From Caenorhabditis remanei (taxonomy: Eukaryota > Nematoda > Chromadorea > Rhabditida > Rhabditidae), in assembly GCF_010183535.1 (NCBI RefSeq), contig NC_071329.1, forward strand, positions 3,534,001 through 3,598,000: a DNA stretch of 64,000 nucleotides, read 5' to 3'. The position numbers were made by a program, and so were the translations under genes. The notes under the pieces are model-generated. The model was given only the letters and a program-made list of their open reading frames with translations. It was not told the origin of the DNA and made no database searches. The first letter of the stretch is position 1. Every line of letters begins with the position of its first letter. Positions 57,451 to 64,000 of the stretch are shown here, in pieces.

Positions 57451-60400
57451 TTATAGTTGGGTCATAATGTAGGACTTCTTGTCTGCCGTATCGCCGACTG
57501 GCGCCGATTGTGTTGGCTGGAAACAAACGATACGATGATGTGTCTTGTCTTGTGTGTGTGTTTTTTCAACAACTTGTGTTTCGTTTTTCAACAACTTGTT
57601 TTTTTGTTTCAACAACTTGTGTTTTTCAACAACTTGTGTTTTTTTCAACAACTTGTGTGATTTTTCAACAACTTGTGTTTTTTCAACAACTTGTCTTTGT
57701 GTGTGTGTGCCAGATCGTGTATTCCAGTTGTAATAATCTTGTGTGTGTGTTTTCTGTTTCAACAACTTGTGTTTTTTCAACAACTTGTGTTTTTTCAACA
57801 ACTTGTGTTTTGTTCAACAACTTGTGTTTTTAAAACAACTTGTGTTTTTCAACAACTTGTGTTTTTCAACAACTTGTGTTTTTCAACAACTTGTGTTTTT
57901 AACAACTTGTGTTTTCAACAACTTGTGTTTTTCAACAACTTGTGTTTTTCAACAACTTGTGTTTTTCAACAACTTGTGTTTTTCAACAACTTGTGTTTTT
58001 CAACAACTTGTGTTTTTCAACAACTTGTGTTTTTCAACAACTTGTGTTTTTCAACAACTTGTGTTTTTCAACAACTTGTGTTTTTCAACAACTTGTGTTT
58101 TCAACACTTGTGTTTTTCAACAACTTGTGTTTTTCAACAACTTGTGTTTTTCAACAACTTGTGTTTTTCAACAACTTGTGTTTTTCAACAACTTGTGTTT
58201 TTCAACAACTTGTGTTTTCAACAACTTGTGTTTTTCAACAACTTGTGTTTTTCAACAACTTGTGTTTTTCAACAACTTGTGTTTTTCAACAACTTGTGTT
58301 TTTCAACAACTTGTGTTTTTCAACAACTTGTGTTTTTTCAACAACTTGTGTTTTTCAACAACTTGTGTTTTTCACCAACTTGTGTTTTTCACCAAATTTT
58401 GTTTTTCAACAACTTGTGTGTTTTTCAACAACTTGTGTTTTTCAGCAACTTGCGTGTGTGTGTGTGTTATAACAATTCGTGTTTTTTGAACACAACTTGC
58501 GTTTTTTCCAACAACTTGTGTTTGATTTTCAACAAATTTTGTTTTTTCAACAACTTGTGGTTGTGTGTGCATGTGTGTGTGTGTGTTTTCAACAACTTGT
58601 GATTTTTGGCTACAACTTGTGGTTGTGTGTGTGTGTGTGTTTTCAACAACTTGTGTTTTTCAGCAACTTGTGTGATTTTTCAACAACTTGTGTTTTTTGG
58701 CTACAACTTGTGTGTTTTGTCCACAACTTGTTTTTTTTCAACAACTTGTGTTTTTCAACAAGTTGTGGTTGTGCTCACTTACATCAACAACACTACTCCC
58801 AATAGTCGTCGGAATGAAGATTCCGGATCCTCGGAAAACGATTTTGAGCAGGCCGTCTCTGCAAAAAAGGTTTGTTAGTTACATAGAAGGCAAAGGCGCT
58901 CCACTGCGCTCAGACCGAGTACGGTGGAGCGCGCTTACATTTTCAGCAAACGCGCTCCAACAACTCACCTATACGGCTGAATAAAAAATATGGTGACAAC
59001 GGGGCTAACCATCGGAATACAATCCATCAATCGGAACGTGATATTCTCAGGAATCGGTCCTCCAATCAACCCGAACTGCGCCATCGTATAAATCCCCGAC
59101 GCTACCAACCAGAAAATCGGGATCCCCGCCTGCACAGTGAGAGCGCGCACCAATTTTTGATGGCTCTTTTTGGAGACTGGCGATAAATTGATAGCAGGGT
59201 CGCTGAGGATAGTTAGGGTCTAGAATTTTTTGTGATCTACCATTGTTTTTTGTGTTTGACCTACATTATACCGGAAGTATAAAATGGCACAATAGATCGG
59301 GACGCAAGGGAATGTCATGTAGAGAATGGAGAGGAAGGTGATCGGGGAGAACATTGAGAGATTGCCGCTTAGCGTGAGACCTGTAATCTGGCATAGTGGG
59401 TGGCCTAGGATTTTCCTAGGCCACCTACTATGCCATATCCTGTCGTCATCGTAATGGTACTCCGGGTGAAGCCTAGCCATTATCCTCAACAACTCATCGG
59501 AATCACTCCGATCACATAAATAAATCAATAAAAAACAGGCGGACATTGAATAAAACGCGACGGAGCTCCTGAGCATATCCTTGACACTCGGCGAGCCACC
59601 GACGAGAACTCGATGACGATAGATGAATGAGGCGAGAAGAATCCACTGGGAATGAGCGAGGGTGTGACACTCGAAACAGTGACAGAAGTAGCAGAACCAC
59701 GGGGAGAAGTACTTGCATGGGCCGTGGAAGATGTAGATGAGGGAGAAGCCAGAGAAGATTACCCTGAAAATTGTAACATGTTTTAAGAATCCGTAAAAAT
59801 TCGCGTTTTTGACTGAAAAATTGGTAAATTTTAAGATCCCGTCACGGCGACGGTACTAGCCGTACTGGTTTCAAATTTCAGTATGTTATAGAACAAGTTT
59901 AGATCTCCATTTATGTAATTGACCACTTTTTGATAGCTCTCAACGCTAAAGAGATATAAGCTTTCAAACTTAAAGCATAGCCCTGAGAGAAGTAAACTGC
60001 TTTGACTACATTCAAAGTGGTTTATCTCAATTATAGAGTTACTTACAAATTTTTAATTATCAAAATGATAAGCGTGAAATTTTACATATTTTTGTAGTTG
60101 ACAACTTTTTGATAGCACTTAACCCTGCAAAATTATAAGCGTTTGAAGTTTTACCCCGTCTTGAGAGACGCAGAGAAGCTAGAGCGTCTGCCTGTCTGCG
60201 CTCTCCCTTTCCTACAGTTCAAAGTTTAAACGCTTATATCTCACTAACCTTTTGTGCTATCATAAAACTGAAAACTAACAAAATGCGTGAAATTTTATGC
60301 TGATTATTTTTGTAGTTGTTAACTTTTTAGTAGCCCTTCATGCTGGCGAGATAGAAGAGTTTAAAAGGCTCGCGGAGATCAGGAGAGCGCAGACAGTCTG

Positions 60401-62432
60401 ACGCTCTAACTTCTCTGCGTCTCTCAATAACGGTTTCAACTTCAAACATTTATAACTTTGTAGGGTTAAGTGATATCAAAAAGTGTTCAACTAGAAAGAT
60501 GTGTAAAATTTCACGTTTGTCATTTTCATTGCTTATTTTCCATGAACACAAAAAATATTTCCGTTTTTTATGTAATCAACTCTTTACAAGAAAAAACTTG
60601 ACTTTCCGTACCCGTTCTCTATAAAATTGCACCCTAATAGTTTCGAGTCTGCTCTTTTGAATGGTAATAGTCAAAAAGTGCAAAAAAGTTGGATTTTTTT
60701 GCTCCGAAAGTCTGAACGGGTACGGAAAGTCAATTCCTTTGTTAGACGTGCATCAGAGTTGCATGGAGTTCCGACTTCCGACTTCCGACTTCCGGATAAG
60801 GAATTTTATTTCCGACTTCCGACTTCCGACTTCCGGATAAGGAATTTTATTTCCGACTTCCGACTTCCGACTTCCGGATAAGGAATTTTATTTCCGACTT
60901 CCGTCATTCCATAACGGTGGAATTTCGGAAAGTTAATTTCGCAGAAATACATGGAAAAATGGTCTAAAAGGACAGAAAATAGGATGTTCTTCAGCCAAAA
61001 ACTAATTTTCCACGTGGAGTTTTTGAGTATTTGCAAAAAAATCTAATTCCGACTTCCGACTTCCGACTTCCTACTTCCGGGCGTTTTTTCACTTCCGACT
61101 TCCGACTTCCGGATAAGGAAAATCACTTCCGACTTCCGACTTTCAACTTCCGGATAAGAAATTTTCACTTCCATGCAACTCTGACGTGCATGTAGCTACT
61201 CGAACAACCCCTGTGGTACAATTATGAAAATACCCTCTCTTGGGAGACACCCACAGTTTCTAGACTTTGCCAATAACATATTACACTTCCCATAATTCAT
61301 ATTACAAGAATCTCAAAGTTTGCTCAAGTGGGCTAACTCAACAGAATGCACTTCTTTTTTACCAGGAGGCTAAATTTAATTAATGTCTTGGTACAGTACT
61401 CCTACTCACATTGGTACATGCTAGGTACCTGCCTACCAGAGTTGCGCGGAAGTGATTTTTTCTAAAACGGAAGTCGGAAGTCGGAAGTAAAATTTCTAAT
61501 CCGGAAGGCGGGAGCCGGAAGTCGGAAGCCGGAAGTCGGAAGTAAAATTTCTAATCCGGAAGTCGGAAGTCGGAAGCCGGAAGCCAAATTTTGAAAACTG
61601 AAGTCGGAAGTGAAAAAACGCCCTGAAGTCGGAAGTGAAAAAACGCCCGGAAGTCGGAAGTTGGAAGTCGGAAATTGGAAGTCGGAAGTCGGAAGTAGAT
61701 TTTTTCGTAAAGATTCAAAAACTCCTAGAAAAAGTTCATAAAATTCGCGAAAATCAGTGGAAAATTAGTTTTTGGCTGAAGAAAAGCTCATTTTCTGTCT
61801 TTTTAGACCTTCTTTCCTTCTATTTCTGCGAGATGTACTTTTCCGAAATCCCACAATTATGGAATGACGGAAGTCGGAAGTAAACATCCGAAAACGGAAG
61901 TCGGAAGTCGGAAGTCGGAAGTAAAATTTTGAAAAAGGAAGACGGAAGTCGGAAGTCGGAAGTGAAAAACATCCCGGAAGTCGGAAGTCGGAAGTAAAAT
62001 TTTGAAAACGGAAGTCGGAAGTCGGAAGCCGGAAGTGAAAAACATCCCGGAAGTCGGAAGTCGGAAGTCGGAATTCCGCGCAACTCTGCTGCCTACTGTA
62101 GTCGAGCGTTTTTAGGACAATTTTTAGCTCGTTTCTGCAGATTTTAGCCACCTAGCCACGTTGATTTTCTTCCTGATGTCTATCCGTTCATCAGACATTT
62201 CATTGTTCCCTCTAAGTACAACAAACATGCCACCACAACAACACAATATAATTTATCTCTCATCCATACAAATACAAACACAACTTGACTCACTTCTGGC
62301 ACGAGAAAAACGAAATGATGGAGGTGGCGAAGTCGAAGAAGGCAAAGTTGAGGAGGTAGACGGCGTACGAACGCATTTGGAGAGGGGTCCGCTCGATGAT
62401 CAGGTAGATCAGAAGGACGTTGAAAATCGCGC
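57451..62432 (-). CDS. Srd-family chemoreceptor, copy B (5' end not resolved)
   Basis: Exons (5' to 3'): at least 62432-62294, 59763-59429, 59380-59265, 59219-58969, 58858-58783, 57516-57451. Phases agree. Residues align with copy A along the whole receptor: MRSYAVYLLNFAFFDFATS for TM2, FHGPCKYFSPWFCYFCHCF, AHSQWILLASFIYRHRVLV, and GPIPENITFRLMDCIP near TM7. The tail ends PTQSAPVGDTADKKSYIMTQ-L. The first coding exon was not found; reading upstream of 62432 enters a foldback element at about 62457. The gene may therefore use a more distal first exon or be damaged. The 1266-bp last intron is a minisatellite. Intron positions differ from copy A in at least four places, so the duplication is not recent. 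Confidence 0.8.
57545..58768. repeat. Minisatellite TTTTTCAACAACTTGTG (about 17 bp)
   Basis: More than 60 copies of CAACAACTTGTGTTTTT with one-base length variants, interrupted by TGTGTGTG tracts near 57555, 57745, 58455, 58570 and 58630. The most homogeneous part is 57840-58370. It fills the last intron of srd copy B. It keeps long open frames only because the unit lacks stops in some frames. Confidence 0.95.
59390..59434. repeat. Intron-sized hairpin in srd copy B
   Basis: Two 21-nt arms differing at one position (core GGTGGCCTAGGA) around a 3-nt loop. It takes up most of the 48-nt intron 59381-59428 and extends over the last 5-6 nt of the preceding exon, so exon end and donor lie in one arm. 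Confidence 0.85.
60063..60527. mobile_element. Foldback with GTAGTTGACAACTTTTTGATAG arms
   Basis: Arms begin AATGATAAGCGTGAAATTTT and its near complement. Both carry AGAGACGCAGAGAAG and GACTGTCTGCGCTCTCC-like segments. In srd copy B's first resolved intron. Same family as 62457-62727. Confidence 0.7.
60754..61183. mobile_element. hAT-like MITE 1 with internal ACTTCCG array, 8-bp TSD
   Basis: TIR CAGAGTTGCATGGA, flanked by perfect 8-bp duplications ACGTGCAT (60746-60753 and 61184-61191). Interior: ACTTCCGACTTCCG arrays and GGATAAGGAATTTTATTTCC units around a unique core of about 150 bp. No coding capacity. Confidence 0.9.
61437..62088. mobile_element. hAT-like MITE 2 with internal GGAAGTC array, 8-bp TSD
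   Basis: TIR CAGAGTTGCGCGGAA, flanked by perfect 8-bp duplications CTGCCTAC (61429-61436 and 62089-62096). Interior arrays of GGAAGTCGGAAGTC; the unique core is homologous to MITE 1 in inverse orientation. Confidence 0.9.
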
Positions 62433-62456
62433 CTGGAATCGACAAGACATCAGGAG

Positions 62457-62727
62457 GACTGTTCCGAATTTGTATTTTTCTGGTAGATCAAAAATAGGAC
62501 TACATTTTTGTAGTTGACAACTTTTTGATAGCTTTTCACGCTTTCGAGATATGCGCCTTTAAAGTTAGGCACCTGGGAGGAGAGTCTGCGTCTCTCCCTC
62601 TCTCAGCTAATCTTTGAAAGCGCGTATCTCGAAAGTGTGAAAAGCTATCGAAAAATTGTCAACTAGAAAAATGTAGTCCTATTTTTGATCTACCAGAAAA
62701 ATACTAATTCGGGACAGTTGGGACAAA
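62457..62727. mobile_element. Foldback abutting the first resolved exon of srd copy B
   Basis: Arms start ACTGTTCCGAATTTGTATTT and near complement, contain GTAGTTGACAACTTTTTGATAG and an AGAGTCTGCGTCTCTCCC centre. The left end touches coding sequence and supplies a possible splice acceptor (GATCTACCAG, exon from 62479). Confidence 0.7.
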
Positions 62728-64000
62728 ATGTGACACCAAGGGGACATGTCAAAGTCTAATTTGAACGAAGATACAGCGATTTTTAGGGAGAGCGTTATCA
62801 AAAAGTGGTGTATCTCGGCTCATTTTGGTCGTAGATTAAATTTGAAAACAGACTCAGAATCCTCATAATTTCAGCTTGCGAGTGATAATAATTTTTGTGA
62901 AAATTTTGCCGTTCAGAAGGTTTTTCTATAAGGAATTATCAGGAAGACCAATTCTTACGGATCACTTCAAATCAAGCAGTGATAGTTAAAAAAACAGAAA
63001 CGTTTTTAAAGGTACACGTAAAAACCAGGACGTTTCGCAACCGGTTGTCTTCATAGATAGCAAAATTCTGTCCAAAAATGGTACTTTTCACTAAAATCCA
63101 GATTTCCAGGTGACAATCTTCCAATTTTGGGGCATTTTTTACCCGGAGAATATGGTTTTCAGTGATTTCAGCGGATTTTAGTCTCAAAATTATGGACTTT
63201 AGCTCATTTTCGAGCCTTTATTTTGAGAAAAGCGGTTTCTGCCTGTCTGGAGCGCCTTTGACGCGTTTTTGAAATTTCGAAAACGGATATTCAGAATCCT
63301 TACGACGTCAGCTTTTTAGTCATTCTAAATTTATCGAAGAAGTTTTGAGTTTTGCATCTTGACTGGCGCGCGTTTGACGCGTTTTCAGATGTAAGCCGAA
63401 AATCATATTTTTGTTGAAATTAACATGAAAATTGACAATTTTTCAGCAAAAAAAATGGTTTTTAAAATAAAAATAAATCATTTTTAGGCGAAATTTGAAG
63501 CCCGGCACGGGAAATTGGCGCCAAAGTTCAAAATTCAAGTTTTTTTTGAATTAATGAAATTTTTTCGCGAAAATGTCAAATTTTTGCCAACCATTCAGAA
63601 TAGGAAGAAATTCTGGAAAATCATTTGAAATTGTCACATTTTCGATGAAAAATTGAAAAAATTTCAACAAAAAAATTTGGAAAAAAGGGTCATTTTTTGA
63701 AGCCGGGTCTTCGGGACGGGCAGAGCCTTGAAAATTTTCTACCGGGCCTTGAAAACTATGTTTTAGGTATAAAATCCTGTCTGGCGCACTTTAGGCGCGT
63801 TTTTAGTCTATCTAAGTTAGAATTTATAGGGCATGATTATTTTGAGCTGAAAATCAGAATTTTCAAGAAAACTAAATTAGTGTGTCGAGATATATCTAGA
63901 ACATTCCCTAGTTACTGTACCGGACAAAAAGGTATCAATTTTGGCAGTTTTCAGTGGAAATTGATCAACTTTGACAGTGTATTTCGGTGTCACCTGATTG
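62728..64000. other. No gene seen
   Basis: AT-rich sequence with CTGGCGCNNCTTTGACGCG copies near 63245, 63365 and 63780, and the right end of a CCCTAG/TTA foldback arm near 63912. A mariner-like MITE starts about 63915 (CTGTACCGGACAAAAAGGTA) and is cut by the window edge. The missing first exon of srd copy B could lie here or beyond; I could not identify it. Confidence 0.4.

Noticed and set aside
57673..58602. 309-codon open frame and nested ones
   Set aside because: Translation of the 17-bp minisatellite in several frames; no splice or codon signal.
57545..58768. CRISPR-like regular repeats
   Set aside because: Units are head to tail without unique spacers, in a eukaryotic intron.
61765..62151. 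ORFs with SDFRLPTSDFRLP repeats
   Set aside because: Translation of the ACTTCCG array in hAT-like MITE 2.

Overview
This window is nuclear DNA from a Caenorhabditis-type nematode, probably not C. elegans itself. The evidence is AT-rich introns ending in TTTTCAG, GT donors, introns as short as 45-67 nt, SL1-like trans-splice acceptors just upstream of start codons, Srd chemoreceptor genes and an RFX gene that reads as daf-19. From memory, daf-19 and srd-1 are neighbours on C. elegans chromosome II (F33H1 region), which fits the order seen here.

Layout. (1) 1-18.7 kb, minus strand: the 5' three quarters of daf-19, the ciliogenic RFX factor. Nine exons are phase-consistent from the start codon at 18707 to the first half of the RFX DNA-binding domain at 750; the gene runs off the left edge. 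An internal alternative first exon (9057-9132) would give a DAF-19C-like short isoform. A perfect X-box lies about 70 bp upstream of the start codon and another lies in the second intron. (2) 18.7-20.2 kb: shared upstream region of two divergent genes. (3) 20.2-25.2 kb, plus: a five-exon WBP11 (splicing-factor) homologue. (4) 27.2-47.1 kb, plus: a nine-exon, 1388-aa acidic AT-hook and C2H2-like zinc-finger protein with very large, repeat-filled introns. Its 4.7 kb first intron holds an opposite-strand, degenerate SPK-domain gene inside an inverted-repeat mobile element. (5) 47.3-50.4 kb, minus: a complete Srd-family seven-transmembrane chemoreceptor. (6) 50.4-57.4 kb: intergenic, full of palindromic elements. 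(7) 57.45-62.43 kb, minus: a second Srd paralogue whose 5' end is displaced by a foldback element. (8) 62.7-64 kb: no gene seen.

Much of the window is repeats rather than genes: hAT-like MITEs with exact 8-bp target duplications, foldbacks with 3-bp duplications, palindromic mariner-like MITEs flanked by TA, tRNA-like A/B-box units, GGCCTAG hairpin arrays, a 1.2 kb minisatellite filling one receptor intron, and long intronic runs of short family-specific motifs.

The genes do not form one pathway. daf-19 and the srd receptors are linked by biology, since DAF-19 controls sensory cilia where such receptors act. WBP11 and the AT-hook protein look like nuclear housekeeping or regulatory factors. 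All gene models are hand-built from splice signals, reading phase and remembered family sequence; no search was run.
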